64,000 nt of DNA, taken from assembly GCA_963741985.1 (NCBI GenBank), contig CAVUKD010000002.1:248001-312000 (forward strand), read 5' to 3'. Origin of the DNA: Cryomorpha sp963741985 (GTDB lineage Bacteria > Bacteroidota > Bacteroidia > Flavobacteriales_D > Cryomorphaceae). The notes under the pieces were generated by a model. It did no database searches. It saw only the letters and a program-made list of their open reading frames with translations, and was not told where the DNA came from. A program made the position numbers and the translations under genes. Below, one piece after another: positions 1 to 9,939 of this stretch (within the stretch, counting starts at the first letter, position 1; every line of letters begins with the position of its first letter).

Positions 1-1
1 T

Positions 2-31
2 TTAAGGAGTGACTCAATGGAAATAAAATAG
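2..31 (+). CDS. 3' end of an unidentified upstream gene (partial)
   Basis: The frame ending at the TAG of 29-31 is open back to the window edge and would encode a terminal ...LRSDSMEIK. Its last base is the first base of the uvrA GTG start (TAGTG). The same one-base stop/start overlap occurs at 15273 in this window, so translational coupling to an upstream gene is plausible. The alternative is that the ATG at 17, behind the AAGGAG at 4-9, starts a four-codon leader. Only about ten codons are visible, so no function can be given. Confidence 0.35.
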   Translation, partial: LRSDSMEIK

Positions 32-2865
32 TGGATACCGATATTATCAATACCCAACTGGCAGACATAGAAGTTCTTGGCGCCAGAGTTCATAATTTAA
101 AAAACATAGATGTTAACATACCACGAAATAAACTGGTAGTTATTACCGGTTTAAGTGGAAGTGGGAAATCATCGCTGGCGTTCGACACGATTTATGCTGA
201 AGGCCAACGCCGCTATATCGAGACTTTTTCGGCTTATGCGCGCCAGTTTCTTGGAAATATGGAGCGCCCGGATGTTGACCAGATAAATGGTTTGAGCCCG
301 GTAATAAGCATCGAGCAGAAAACAATCAGCAAAAGCCCGCGATCTACCGTTGGCACGATTACAGAAATTTACGACTTCCTGCGTCTTCTCTATGCGCGAG
401 TCGGTAATGCGTATTCATATAACACTGGTGAGAAAATGATTCATTATTCTGAAGATCAGATTATTGAATTGATTCTTGAATCGTACGAGAATAAGAAAAT
501 ATCTATTCTTGCACCAGTAATTCGAGCGAGAAAAGGGCATTACAGGGAGCTTTTTCAGCAAATAGCCAAACAAGGATTTATTCGAGCTCGTATAGATGGG
601 GAAATAACCGAATTGAGTCCAAATCTGAAGCTTGACCGCTACAAAATACATGATATTGAAATTGTAATAGATCGGCTAGAAGTGCGCTCCGATGGCAAAG
701 ATCGTCTGCGGCAAACAGTTGCTACAGCACTCGATATCGGTAAAGGTGCGCTTATGGTTCTTCCTGTAGATACCGATAGCGTGCGGCATTTCAGCAAAAA
801 TCTCATGTGCCCAACTACGGGAATTTCATACCCGGATCCGGAACCGAACTTGTTCTCGTTCAACTCCCCGTATGGAGTGTGCCCGACCTGCAACGGACTC
901 GGGGTAGTGAGCGAAATAGATCGCAAAAAACTAATTCCCGATACAAAAAAATCAATCCGAAAAGGGGCAATCGCACCCTTAGGAGCATACAAGAGCAATT
1001 GGATTTTCACCCAAGTGGAAGCGCTTCTCAAAAAATACGGAAATAGTCTCGATACTCCAATTGGTGAAATAGAAGATGATTTGATTGACAAACTCTTTCA
1101 TGGTACAGATGAAACCGTGAAAATCGATTCAGAAAAAGGAACCAATGAATATAGTTTTCAGTTTGAAGGAATAGTTGATTTTATCACACGCCAAGCTGAG
1201 GAAAGTAGCTCTGCTCCTATTAAAAGATGGGCGAACAGCTTTATGAATCAGGTAGTTTGTCCTACTTGCGAAGGTGCGCGCTTACGTAAGGAAGCACTCT
1301 ATTTCAGGCTTGATGATAAGAACATTGCGGAGGTATCCTCTGTGGGCGTTTCCGAATTTGACAGCTGGATTAATAATCTGGAGTCGACACTTACGAAACG
1401 CCAAAAACGCATAGCCCACGATATTATAAAGGAAATAAAAAATCGCTCTGGGTTCCTTCGCGATGTAGGCCTAGACTATCTCAGTTTGAATCGAAGCGCC
1501 AAAACCCTTTCGGGTGGAGAAGCGCAGCGAATAAGGCTGGCCACACAGATTGGAGCTCAACTGGTAGGCGTGCTTTATATTCTCGATGAGCCCAGTATTG
1601 GTCTACATCAACGTGACAATCACAAATTGATCGAATCTTTAAAATCGCTGCGTGATATAGGCAATTCGGTGATTGTTGTTGAACATGATAAAGACATGAT
1701 TCTGGCTGCAGATTATGTGATAGATATTGGTCCCTTGGCGGGAATAAAAGGCGGAGAAGTAGTTGCTCAAGGAACGGCGAAAGAAATTCAGAAAAGTAAT
1801 TCGCTTACTGCAAAGTACCTGGAGAACAAACTAAAAATTCCTGTTCCAGGAAAGCACAATAAAGGTTCGGGAAAGAAAATAAAGTTAAAAGGAGCCACTG
1901 GTCACAACCTGAAAAATATTGATGTAGATTTTCCACTCGGAAAATTTATATGTGTAACGGGGGTTTCGGGTAGCGGCAAATCGAGTTTAGTGAATCAAAC
2001 CCTCTATCCGCTGTTAAATGCCGTGATTTACAAAGGAGTAAAAAAGCCACTCCCCTATAAATCAATTACCGGACTGGAGAATATTGACAAGGTAATCGAA
2101 ATCGACCAATCGCCTATCGGCCGCACTCCCCGTAGTAATCCGGCCACATACACCGGTGTTTTTACACATATTCGAGCCCTCTTCGCCGAATTGCCTGAAG
2201 CTAAAATCCGGGGATATAAAGTGGGTCGATTTTCTTTCAACACTTCAGGTGGAAGATGCGAAACATGCAAAGGTGCTGGAGTACGGACAATCGAAATGAA
2301 CTTCCTGCCCGACGTGTACGTACAATGTGAAACTTGTCAAGGAAAAAGGTATAACCGTGAAACGCTGGAAGTACGTTTTAAAGGAAACTCTATTAGCGAC
2401 GTACTTAATATGACAATAGCGCATGGAGCAGACTTTTTCAGCGAATTGCCAAGAATAGCAGAAAAGCTTAAAACACTTAATGATGTAGGCCTTGGATATC
2501 TCACGCTCGGTCAGCAATCTACAACACTCTCAGGAGGAGAAGCACAACGTATAAAACTATCGTCGGAACTTTCGAAAAGAGACACCGGAAATACATTTTA
2601 TATTTTGGACGAACCCACCACAGGATTGCATTTTGAAGACATTCGCCTGCTCATTGACGTACTGAATAAATTGGTGAAAACCGGCAATACTGTGGTAGTG
2701 GTGGAACACAATCTTGACATTATCAAAGTAGCCGATTATATTATCGACCTTGGCCCGGAAGGAGGTCAGGCGGGTGGGTATATCGTCGCAAAAGGCACCC
2801 CTCAACAAATTGTAAAACAAAACAGAGGATATACAGCCCCTTATTTAAAAGAAGAATTAAAATGA
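31..2865 (+). CDS. uvrA: UvrA, excinuclease ABC subunit A
   Basis: This is the damage-recognition ATPase of cytoplasmic nucleotide excision repair; it loads UvrB on lesions. At 944 aa it has the length of full UvrA. Two ABC modules are visible. Walker A motifs are GLSGSGKSS (residues 40-48) and GVSGSGKSS (about 647). There are two LSGGEAQRI signatures, and Walker B motifs LYILDEPSIGLH and FYILDEPTTGLH. Zinc-binding CxxC pairs are present in the first half (CPTC twice) and the second half (CETC twice). The start is GTG at 31, because an in-frame TGA at 10-12 leaves no earlier start. The stop overlaps the next gene by ATGA, so the two are probably translated together. Confidence 0.97.
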   Translation: MDTDIINTQLADIEVLGARVHNLKNIDVNIPRNKLVVITGLSGSGKSSLAFDTIYAEGQRRYIETFSAYARQFLGNMERPDVDQINGLSPVISIEQKTISKSPRSTVGTITEIYDFLRLLYARVGNAYSYNTGEKMIHYSEDQIIELILESYENKKISILAPVIRARKGHYRELFQQIAKQGFIRARIDGEITELSPNLKLDRYKIHDIEIVIDRLEVRSDGKDRLRQTVATALDIGKGALMVLPVDTDSVRHFSKNLMCPTTGISYPDPEPNLFSFNSPYGVCPTCNGLGVVSEIDRKKLIPDTKKSIRKGAIAPLGAYKSNWIFTQVEALLKKYGNSLDTPIGEIEDDLIDKLFHGTDETVKIDSEKGTNEYSFQFEGIVDFITRQAEESSSAPIKRWANSFMNQVVCPTCEGARLRKEALYFRLDDKNIAEVSSVGVSEFDSWINNLESTLTKRQKRIAHDIIKEIKNRSGFLRDVGLDYLSLNRSAKTLSGGEAQRIRLATQIGAQLVGVLYILDEPSIGLHQRDNHKLIESLKSLRDIGNSVIVVEHDKDMILAADYVIDIGPLAGIKGGEVVAQGTAKEIQKSNSLTAKYLENKLKIPVPGKHNKGSGKKIKLKGATGHNLKNIDVDFPLGKFICVTGVSGSGKSSLVNQTLYPLLNAVIYKGVKKPLPYKSITGLENIDKVIEIDQSPIGRTPRSNPATYTGVFTHIRALFAELPEAKIRGYKVGRFSFNTSGGRCETCKGAGVRTIEMNFLPDVYVQCETCQGKRYNRETLEVRFKGNSISDVLNMTIAHGADFFSELPRIAEKLKTLNDVGLGYLTLGQQSTTLSGGEAQRIKLSSELSKRDTGNTFYILDEPTTGLHFEDIRLLIDVLNKLVKTGNTVVVVEHNLDIIKVADYIIDLGPEGGQAGGYIVAKGTPQQIVKQNRGYTAPYLKEELK

Positions 2866-3578
2866 TGAACAACAACGATGAAAATAAAATAAAACGAGCC
2901 TTTAAACACCGTAGCTGGAACGAACAGAAATCAAATGATAGTTGGCAAATATTTAAAATCATGGCAGAGTTTGTACAGGGCTTCGAAAAAATGTCGCGTA
3001 TCAAACCCTGCGTCTCCATTTTTGGATCGGCTCGTTTCACCGAAGATGATCCCTCCTATATTGCTGCCGAAGAAATCGCATTCAAACTTAGTCAGAACGG
3101 ATACGGTGTAATAACCGGTGGTGGCCCGGGAATAATGGAAGCCGGAAATAAAGGAGCGCATCGAGGTGGCGGCGTGAGTGTCGGAATGAACATCGACCTA
3201 CCTTTCGAACAAAAAGGAAACCCGTACATAGATGGCGACAAGCTCATAGAATTCGATTATTTCTTTGTCCGAAAGGTAATGTTCGTAAAATATTCACAAG
3301 GATTTATCGTAATGCCCGGTGGTTTTGGAACGCTGGATGAAGTATTTGAAGCACTTACATTAATACAAACCGGAAAAATTGGTCGTTTTCCAATTATTCT
3401 TTACGGTGAAGATTACTGGTCTGGACTTCTCGATTGGATTAAAAATACGCTTCTTAAAAAGTATAAATCCATCAAAGAAGAGGATTTACAGCTTTTCAGA
3501 CTTGTAAATACCCCCGATGAAGCCATCGAACACATCGAGCGCTTTTATGGTAAATACATGCTAAAACCCAATTTCTAA
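2862..3578 (+). CDS. LOG family (TIGR00730) nucleotide phosphoribohydrolase-like protein
   Basis: A 238-aa Rossmann-like protein with the LOG/lysine-decarboxylase-like signatures GGGPGIMEAGNKGA (from residue 86) and PGGFGTLDE (152-160). Family members cleave the N-glycosidic bond of AMP or cytokinin nucleotides. The older label lysine decarboxylase is not supported by the family biochemistry. The N-terminal 45 residues, basic and helical, precede the core. The start overlaps the uvrA stop by 4 nt; a second ATG follows directly at 2865, so either could be used. The physiological substrate here is unknown. Confidence 0.88.
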   Translation: MMNNNDENKIKRAFKHRSWNEQKSNDSWQIFKIMAEFVQGFEKMSRIKPCVSIFGSARFTEDDPSYIAAEEIAFKLSQNGYGVITGGGPGIMEAGNKGAHRGGGVSVGMNIDLPFEQKGNPYIDGDKLIEFDYFFVRKVMFVKYSQGFIVMPGGFGTLDEVFEALTLIQTGKIGRFPIILYGEDYWSGLLDWIKNTLLKKYKSIKEEDLQLFRLVNTPDEAIEHIERFYGKYMLKPNF

Positions 3579-3707
3579 AACGGCAAACGGCTTCCTTTAT
3601 ATTGTCAACAATTTTCTGTTTGCAAAAACGGATTAGATCGGGCATTTCGTCCGAGCTATTCGATAGATTTGTTCTATACGCCAATATTCAAGCAATAAAG
3701 TGCGATT

Positions 3708-5168
3708 ATGATCAAATCAATGTTAATTGGGCTCAACATCCTAGGATTGTTGTTGGTAGGTTTTATTCAAAAAAGTGATCTCAAAATCAGTCAAAATTTA
3801 CCCGCATCGCTCAATCCCGGTGAGGAAGAAGTTGTAACCGTCAATATCGACAAATCCGATGTGTCGGGTTTTGCCAAGTTTCAAATTACGCTGGCTCCCG
3901 GGTTGCGTGCGGAAATGGTGGACAATGCCGGAGCCTCTTTTACATTCAATGACCAAAAAGCTAAGTTTATCTGGATGGCTTTACCGGGCGCAAAGAGTTT
4001 CAGTCTCAAATACCGCATTATTGCTGACAAGGATGCCGTCGGAAACCTGAGTGTTGCCGCACGATTCTCATATATTTACGAAAACGAAAGAAAAAACTAT
4101 GATGCTCCTTTGGCCACTATAGCCGTTGGCGATGCAAATTCAATTGCTGCCGAGCGCATAAAATCATCGATCGAAGAAAAAGCCTCGAATGCCACAGCAG
4201 AAGTTTCACTGCGCAGAACTGTTACGTCCGTTGGGATAAACCAATGGAAAGTAAATATCAACGTAGACAAAACCGGCCTCCAGGGCTTTGGGAAAATAGA
4301 AGAAACGATTCCGGAAGGTTATACCGTAATCGATCTCAAATCGAGTTCAGCAGTATTCAGTGTAAACGACAAGACTATCAAATACATTTGGTACGATATT
4401 CCTGAAAATAAAAACGTTGTTGTTACCTATAAAATGCTACCGGTAATTGCAATGAATGGTATAACTCCCGAAATAACCGGAAATTTCTCATATCTGAAAA
4501 ACGAGGAAACGGTAACTATTCCGATAAATGGTGGTGGGGGGGAACCCGAACCGGAAGAAATGCTTACAGAAACAACCGAACCTACGGAAGCCGAAGTGGT
4601 TACACAAGAAAGTACAGCAGTAGATAATACCATCGAGAACACCGATCTGGCTGAAAATAAGCCAAAAGAAGTAGTAATAACGGCACTCCCTAAAACGACA
4701 ACGACTGACTCCACCTCAAAAACTCCGAAAGTTAGTGCCAAAGAAAACACAAGTGAACTGGCTGAGGCAAAACCAAAAACTACTCTTCCCGCAAAGAAAG
4801 AACTACCTGAAGAAACGGTATCAGCCTCTGTAAAAAGCAAAACCGACGGTAATATTGTCGATGTACCCGAACCTGAAACAGGGGTATTTTACCGTGTGCA
4901 AATTGCTGCAGGTAAAAACAATTTGAAACAACCTGTATTTGCGAAATTATACCGTTTTGACGAGAAGTTTAATCTCGAGAACCAGAACGGACTTTTTAAA
5001 TATACTACTGGACATTTTCAAGTTTATAAAGCTGCACGCGACGGCAGAGAGCGAATTACAGCCAAATACGACAAGTTTAAAGGTCCCTTCGTGACAGCTT
5101 ACAATTCGGGCGAACGCATTACGGTTCAGGAAGCATTGATGATTACCAGCCAAAAATGGTATCAATAA
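3708..5168 (+). CDS. Exported protein with duplicated beta domain and C-terminal SPOR-like domain
   Basis: 486 aa with a hydrophobic N-terminal export segment (about residues 3-21). Two related domains of about 110 aa follow (roughly 25-140 and 160-275). Each runs from a FAKFQ/FGKIEE-type strand through an IWMALP/IWYDIP motif to a closing FSY strand, so this is an internal duplication. A Thr/Glu/Lys-rich linker (about 280-395) leads to a C-terminal SPOR-like domain beginning FYRVQIAAG and containing FVTAYNSGERIT. SPOR domains bind peptidoglycan, so a periplasmic or cell-wall-associated role is inferred. The next gene also has SPOR-like repeats, with a closely matching FVTAYQNGKRIT motif, suggesting related roles. 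No enzyme motif was recognised. Confidence 0.75.
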   Translation: MIKSMLIGLNILGLLLVGFIQKSDLKISQNLPASLNPGEEEVVTVNIDKSDVSGFAKFQITLAPGLRAEMVDNAGASFTFNDQKAKFIWMALPGAKSFSLKYRIIADKDAVGNLSVAARFSYIYENERKNYDAPLATIAVGDANSIAAERIKSSIEEKASNATAEVSLRRTVTSVGINQWKVNINVDKTGLQGFGKIEETIPEGYTVIDLKSSSAVFSVNDKTIKYIWYDIPENKNVVVTYKMLPVIAMNGITPEITGNFSYLKNEETVTIPINGGGGEPEPEEMLTETTEPTEAEVVTQESTAVDNTIENTDLAENKPKEVVITALPKTTTTDSTSKTPKVSAKENTSELAEAKPKTTLPAKKELPEETVSASVKSKTDGNIVDVPEPETGVFYRVQIAAGKNNLKQPVFAKLYRFDEKFNLENQNGLFKYTTGHFQVYKAARDGRERITAKYDKFKGPFVTAYNSGERITVQEALMITSQKWYQ

Positions 5169-5255
5169 ATCTGTAGCTGCAACCTCTTCTGAATAAAATA
5201 TTTGAAACCTATTTAGGTAAATTCCAGTATCAGGTATACATTAAGTACAATATGT

Positions 5256-7316
5256 ATGCCCCCAAAAACACTACATATCCTCGTTAGTATTTTGGCCTTT
5301 GGGTCATTTATACATCTCAGCGCACAGTCTCAGATTGATTCGCTTGAGACCAAACCAATATCAAATTCAGCACTTTACCGACCTCAGATCGAAGCCGGAT
5401 TCGGCGCACTAACCTACTATGGCGACGTGGGAAATTTAGGCGGTACCGGACGCACTTACCATCTCAACTGGGGATATCATATTGTCATCAAAAATCAAAT
5501 ATCCAATTCTTTCGGTCTCGATATTTTTGCCATGTTTGGAAAAATTGGTGGTACAGAACGTCTGGAATACAGCGATGCCAATTTTGAAACGCCCATTCAA
5601 ATGGGCGGAATTTCCGTGAATTATAATTTTAATGCACTTCTTCCAAAAGATAGAATTATTACACCTTATGTGTCATTAGGTATGGCTACCTTCGAATTTG
5701 ATCCAAAAGGTGACAAGTTCGATGCTCAGGGAAATAAATACCATTACTGGAGTGACGGAACCCTTCGCGATCGTGATGAATCTTTAGCTAAGGCAAATGA
5801 TGCCGTCATTCTTCAAAGGGATGGTGTATATGAGACTGACCTACGCGAATCGAATACAGACAAAACAGACCGGTATCCGCTTCGTGCGCTCTCCGTGCCG
5901 ATTGGCGCAGGTATAAATCTGAAAGTAACCGAGAGCTTTGCCATTTCAATGGGCGCTACATTCCATTATACTTTTACTGATAATTTGGACAATGTGCGTT
6001 CCAATGATCAAATCTATTCTTCAACGAAAAAAGGCAATGATTATCTGCTTTATTCGAATATCGGGATTCTCTATGATTTGCAATACAGGAAGAAAAAAGA
6101 CTTAAAATCCTCCTTGGATCAGAAAGGAGATTATCCCGATTTGGCTTACGAAGATGAAGATGATGATGGAGTTGCCGACATTATTGATCTAAGTCCGTTT
6201 ACGCCTCAAGACGCAATGGTGAATTTATTCGGATGTCCTGTGGATAATGACAAGGACGGGGTACCAGATTATGCAGATCTTGAACTGAAAACTGCGGCCG
6301 GTGCCATTGTAAATTCAGATGGTGTTACCATGACGGATGAAGATTTTGAAAATATGTATTTGGCTTACATCGACAGCACAGGAAATCTTCAAATAAATAA
6401 AACGCAAACATATACGGCCGATATTCAAGGAGTAAAACAAGGAAAACGAAGCAAAGGATACCGAATCGAATTTATCAATACAGCGAATATGCAAAGTGAT
6501 GCCATTGGGCAATTGCTTTCTATTTCAGATATTCAGGCAAACCAGAATAATGATCCAACAACCTATTTTATCGGCGATTTTGATAATCTACAAGATGCCG
6601 TTGAACGCCAGATGCAACTGGAGCAAACCAACTTTAAATCTCGAATCGTATATGACAAATACGGCGAAATAAAACTTGTAGATCAAACAGAAATTGATCT
6701 CCTCGCCTTAGCAATTGATCCATCAGCGGTGGACAATACGACTATTACTTTCCGTGTTCAAATCGGAGCATATCGCTATAAATTGTCCAATGGGGTATTT
6801 ACCGACGTGCCACACCTCCTTATGATAGAAGGCAATGACGGTCTGACCCGCTATGTATCCGGATCTTTTACAAATATCAAAGATGCGGCAGAACACAAAA
6901 TCGATTTACTCCTGAAAGGGTTTGAAGGAGCTTTTGTTACGGCCTATCAAAATGGTAAACGAATTACGCTTAAAGCTGCCGGTGCTACGGTTTCATCGCA
7001 GGAGGATATTACCAGCTCTCAGGCTACAGGATCTATCAACAAGGATTTCGTAAAATTTTCGGTGCAACTTGGGTCTTTCGATGGTCGCGTGCCCGCCGAT
7101 GTATTGAGTAAATATATGTCGCTCGGAAAAGTGCGCCCTGTGCGGGGAAGCAACGGAACTACCAAATATGTGTACGGAACATATAATTCACAGGCAGAAG
7201 CTAATATGGCTCGCAAATCGATTAATGATGAAAGCTTCAAGGATGCCTTTGTAGTAGGTGAATTCAATGGTCAGATAATTAATGCGGCTGAAGCAGAGAA
7301 GATTAAATCAGAATAG
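5256..7316 (+). CDS. Outer-membrane barrel protein with calcium-type repeats and SPOR-like domains
   Basis: 686 aa. A signal peptide ends near residue 24 (LSAQS). An N-terminal membrane beta-barrel-like domain follows (about 30-285; alternating aromatic strands, YYGDVGNLGG). Then come Asp-rich thrombospondin type 3-like motifs (DEDDDGVADIID and DNDKDGVPDYAD, about 302-345), and then three SPOR-like segments, the clearest starting FRVQIGAYRY (about 498) and FSVQLGSFDG (about 603). The combination of barrel, Ca-binding linker and peptidoglycan-binding repeats suggests an OmpA-like tether between outer membrane and wall. It is co-oriented with the preceding SPOR protein, 87 nt away. The architecture is clear; the specific function is not known. 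Confidence 0.78.
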   Translation: MPPKTLHILVSILAFGSFIHLSAQSQIDSLETKPISNSALYRPQIEAGFGALTYYGDVGNLGGTGRTYHLNWGYHIVIKNQISNSFGLDIFAMFGKIGGTERLEYSDANFETPIQMGGISVNYNFNALLPKDRIITPYVSLGMATFEFDPKGDKFDAQGNKYHYWSDGTLRDRDESLAKANDAVILQRDGVYETDLRESNTDKTDRYPLRALSVPIGAGINLKVTESFAISMGATFHYTFTDNLDNVRSNDQIYSSTKKGNDYLLYSNIGILYDLQYRKKKDLKSSLDQKGDYPDLAYEDEDDDGVADIIDLSPFTPQDAMVNLFGCPVDNDKDGVPDYADLELKTAAGAIVNSDGVTMTDEDFENMYLAYIDSTGNLQINKTQTYTADIQGVKQGKRSKGYRIEFINTANMQSDAIGQLLSISDIQANQNNDPTTYFIGDFDNLQDAVERQMQLEQTNFKSRIVYDKYGEIKLVDQTEIDLLALAIDPSAVDNTTITFRVQIGAYRYKLSNGVFTDVPHLLMIEGNDGLTRYVSGSFTNIKDAAEHKIDLLLKGFEGAFVTAYQNGKRITLKAAGATVSSQEDITSSQATGSINKDFVKFSVQLGSFDGRVPADVLSKYMSLGKVRPVRGSNGTTKYVYGTYNSQAEANMARKSINDESFKDAFVVGEFNGQIINAAEAEKIKSE

Positions 7317-7352
7317 ACAGTTGCGATTGACCCATATAAAAGGATCCTTTTG

Positions 7353-7722
7353 GTGCGAGAGAATGAACTTCCATTAAGAGTTGACCGTTTATGTGCTTGG
7401 GTGCAACATGAAACTTTGATTTTCAACTAATAATACATCTGTCCTTCAGAATAGATATTGTAGAAATTATCATTAGCATCCGCTTGTCAAAACTGCGAAT
7501 AGTGGTAAACCAAATTATCTGAAAAGGTTCATTGCCAGTGCGAGAGAATGAACTTCCATTAAGAGTTGACCGTTTATGTGCTTGGGTGCAACATGAAACT
7601 TTGATTTTCAACTAATAATACATCTGTCCTTCAGAATAGATATTGTAGAAATTATCATTAGCATCCGTTTGTCAAAACTGCGAATAGTGGTAAACCAAAT
7701 TATCTGAAAAGGTTCATTGCCA
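7353..7722. repeat. 185-bp tandem duplication, two copies
   Basis: The intergenic region 7317-7790 holds two head-to-tail copies of a 185-bp unit (7353-7537 and 7538-7722). By eye they differ at one position: CCGCTTG near 7480 against CCGTTTG near 7665. The unit has no convincing ORF or tRNA/rRNA character. It lies between the convergent ends of the SPOR barrel gene (+) and comEC (-). Near identity implies a recent duplication or active maintenance. I see no other gene in this gap. Confidence 0.9.
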
Positions 7723-7790
7723 GCAAGAATTATTTCATTTGAGTCTTTATGGTAACTTTATAAAAACGTGAATGCACGGATGGATGAAGC

Positions 7791-9878
7791 TTAAAGCGAG
7801 AAAAATCCTTGTGACTGCATATCCCAATATTGATATCCTAGCGCATCGAGTCTATCTCTTATCTCATCTCTCTTCCATGGGGCCAGATTTGATGAAAGCA
7901 CATAGATTATTTCCCGACTGTCCAATTGCGAATCAAGTAGCTTCAAATCATTCCTAATTAGAACAAAATCGCATGACATGGCTATGGCCCTATCTAAATC
8001 CTCTGGTTTGCTTAATATAGAAAAACGATGTGAATCAAAACTATAGAAGCCTTTTTTGCCAAATATTTCATTTTGATAAAAATCAATATGGTAAGGAATC
8101 CAGATCTGTCTTTCAATTCCCATTTTATCGAAATATCCATCCAAATAAAAAGCATTCTTCACCCGTCCCTGTTCGGAAGTATCTGCCAATATAATGTAGG
8201 CCAGACTGCCCCTTTGAAGACATATTGCGTCACCCTTATTCGCTTTGAGCACAGAGAGTTCAACCTTTCTGGAAACCCTAATTTTCCGATAATTCCACAT
8301 TGCGGTGAGCACAATAAAAATTCCAAAAACAATCGCTAAATTTCTTTTACTCGGGAATCGGAGAAGATTTGCAGTAAGAATAATGGATAGATATAGTAGA
8401 ATAACCGCCAAAATACTCAAATGAAGATGATCTGAAAGTGCCATGGGTAGAGAAGCCACCCATTCTATAAAAATGTTAAGAATCCAAAGATCCCATTGCA
8501 AAAACCAGGCGAAGATGTCGCCCAAAAAAGGAATCCAGTGAAATACCAGAAGTAATAATCCGGAATAGAGAGCTATCATCGCAGTTGGAATTACAACAAT
8601 ATTGGTAGGTAAGAAATAGTTGGGAAACTGTCCAAAATAATAAATACTAAGCGGAAAGGTGGAAATTTGTGCGGCAACCGCAACTACCAGCAGTGACCAA
8701 ATTTTATCAGGCAACCAGTATTTGAAAATCCGCAATTGATACATCGGTTTAAAGAAATAAGAAATGCCGAGGACTGCCATGTAGGACAACTGAAAACCGA
8801 CTTCTTTCACAAGCGCAGGATTATACACCAAAAGAACTATTGCGCTTGCCGCCAACATATTATAAATATTTGCTCGTTGGTCGAAAACTTTACCCAAAGC
8901 GATAAATGAAAACATAACAGTAGCGCGCATTACCGAGGGCGAAAATCCCGTAATGCCGGCGTATGTCCATAAAAAGAATAGGCTGACAACCAATATCAAA
9001 GGTCTCCATTTCTTGGATCTAAATATGCGTCCCAGCACGGTGACAATAACAATGTAAATAATGCCCACATGGAGACCGCTGACCGCCAAAATATGAACAG
9101 CACCGACCTCAGAATACTCACTCTTCAAATTAGGATCGATCAATGTTCGCTTCCCTAAAACTAAAGCCGATGCCACACCCAACTCCCGATCTGGAATATC
9201 AAAATCCGAAAAAATAGTTACGCTATAAGTCTGAATATGTTGAAAAGCATACGAAAATTTGAACGGCAGAGATTCAGGACGAGTTACGGCTATTCTGTCG
9301 CTAATATAAGTAGTTGTTGCAATTCCTTGGTTTTGCAAATAGCGGGAGTAATCGAACTGTCCGGGATTAAGTACTTCCATTTTTCGCGAAAGCGACGCAG
9401 AAAAAAATAGCTGATCTCCGGGTTGCAGGGTATCAAGAAGTAAATCCTCAGAGGTATATGCAAAAATCCGGGTAGGTTTGCAGGGAGTATAAATACTATC
9501 AATTGTGAAAGCACGAATAGACAAATCCAAACGAATAGAATTTTCGCCTGAATGTGGAAAGTCGAGAAGATCTGCGCAGTAATAATCTGCAGCGGGTGGC
9601 AGTTCCAAACTGGCAACCAACTCTTCATTCTTGCCCACCGATAAGAATATTCCCGCGAAAAAAAAACCACAATAAAAAATTACTCCTACCCAATACCGGT
9701 TTTTATAATAAATCCATTTTTGGCCAAGTATGAAATATATCGCCACAATAAGGATAACCAGAAAACCGCTTAAAACACGAAAAAGTGAAGAAGGTGTTAA
9801 ATAGAATCCAAGAACAATCCCTGTAATAAGGGGTATTGCAATACGCAAGAGCGTTGCCTGATGCCAGAAATATTTCAT
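7791..9878 (-). CDS. comEC: ComEC/Rec2 family DNA-uptake channel protein
   Basis: Inner-membrane protein predicted to carry single-stranded DNA into the cytoplasm during natural transformation. It is 695 aa. Three N-terminal hydrophobic segments (about 10-26, 33-51, 62-81) precede the ComEC N-terminal soluble domain, and the multi-helix competence domain follows from about 235. The family signature HILAVSGLHVG is at 262-272. After the last hydrophobic segment (about 515-530) there are about 160 residues that resemble the start of the metallo-beta-lactamase-like domain (LSVLKANKGDAICL) but lack an HxHxDH metal motif. The final domain therefore appears reduced or non-catalytic. The gene is monocistronic; the terminator of the next gene on this strand abuts its start codon. 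Confidence 0.88.
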   Translation of the reverse strand: MKYFWHQATLLRIAIPLITGIVLGFYLTPSSLFRVLSGFLVILIVAIYFILGQKWIYYKNRYWVGVIFYCGFFFAGIFLSVGKNEELVASLELPPAADYYCADLLDFPHSGENSIRLDLSIRAFTIDSIYTPCKPTRIFAYTSEDLLLDTLQPGDQLFFSASLSRKMEVLNPGQFDYSRYLQNQGIATTTYISDRIAVTRPESLPFKFSYAFQHIQTYSVTIFSDFDIPDRELGVASALVLGKRTLIDPNLKSEYSEVGAVHILAVSGLHVGIIYIVIVTVLGRIFRSKKWRPLILVVSLFFLWTYAGITGFSPSVMRATVMFSFIALGKVFDQRANIYNMLAASAIVLLVYNPALVKEVGFQLSYMAVLGISYFFKPMYQLRIFKYWLPDKIWSLLVVAVAAQISTFPLSIYYFGQFPNYFLPTNIVVIPTAMIALYSGLLLLVFHWIPFLGDIFAWFLQWDLWILNIFIEWVASLPMALSDHLHLSILAVILLYLSIILTANLLRFPSKRNLAIVFGIFIVLTAMWNYRKIRVSRKVELSVLKANKGDAICLQRGSLAYIILADTSEQGRVKNAFYLDGYFDKMGIERQIWIPYHIDFYQNEIFGKKGFYSFDSHRFSILSKPEDLDRAIAMSCDFVLIRNDLKLLDSQLDSREIIYVLSSNLAPWKRDEIRDRLDALGYQYWDMQSQGFFSL

Positions 9879-9903
9879 AAAAAAAGGAGCTGGTTAGCTC
9901 CTT
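9878..9903 (-). terminator. Intrinsic terminator of the type A T9SS gene
   Basis: Read on the minus strand, AAGGAGCT-AACC-AGCTCCTT (9903 to 9884) is a perfect 8-bp stem with a 4-nt loop followed by a T run at 9883-9879. It lies 36 nt past the stop of the 9940 gene and ends at the comEC start codon, so comEC probably has its own weak promoter or relies on read-through. Confidence 0.85.
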
Positions 9904-9939
9904 AAAATTAATAAAAATTTTCTGATTACGCCATCATGT

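Noticed and set aside
7423..7611. 62-codon ORF on the minus strand across the tandem repeat
   Set aside because: It crosses the repeat junction and simply reflects open frames in the duplicated DNA, with no start context or family.
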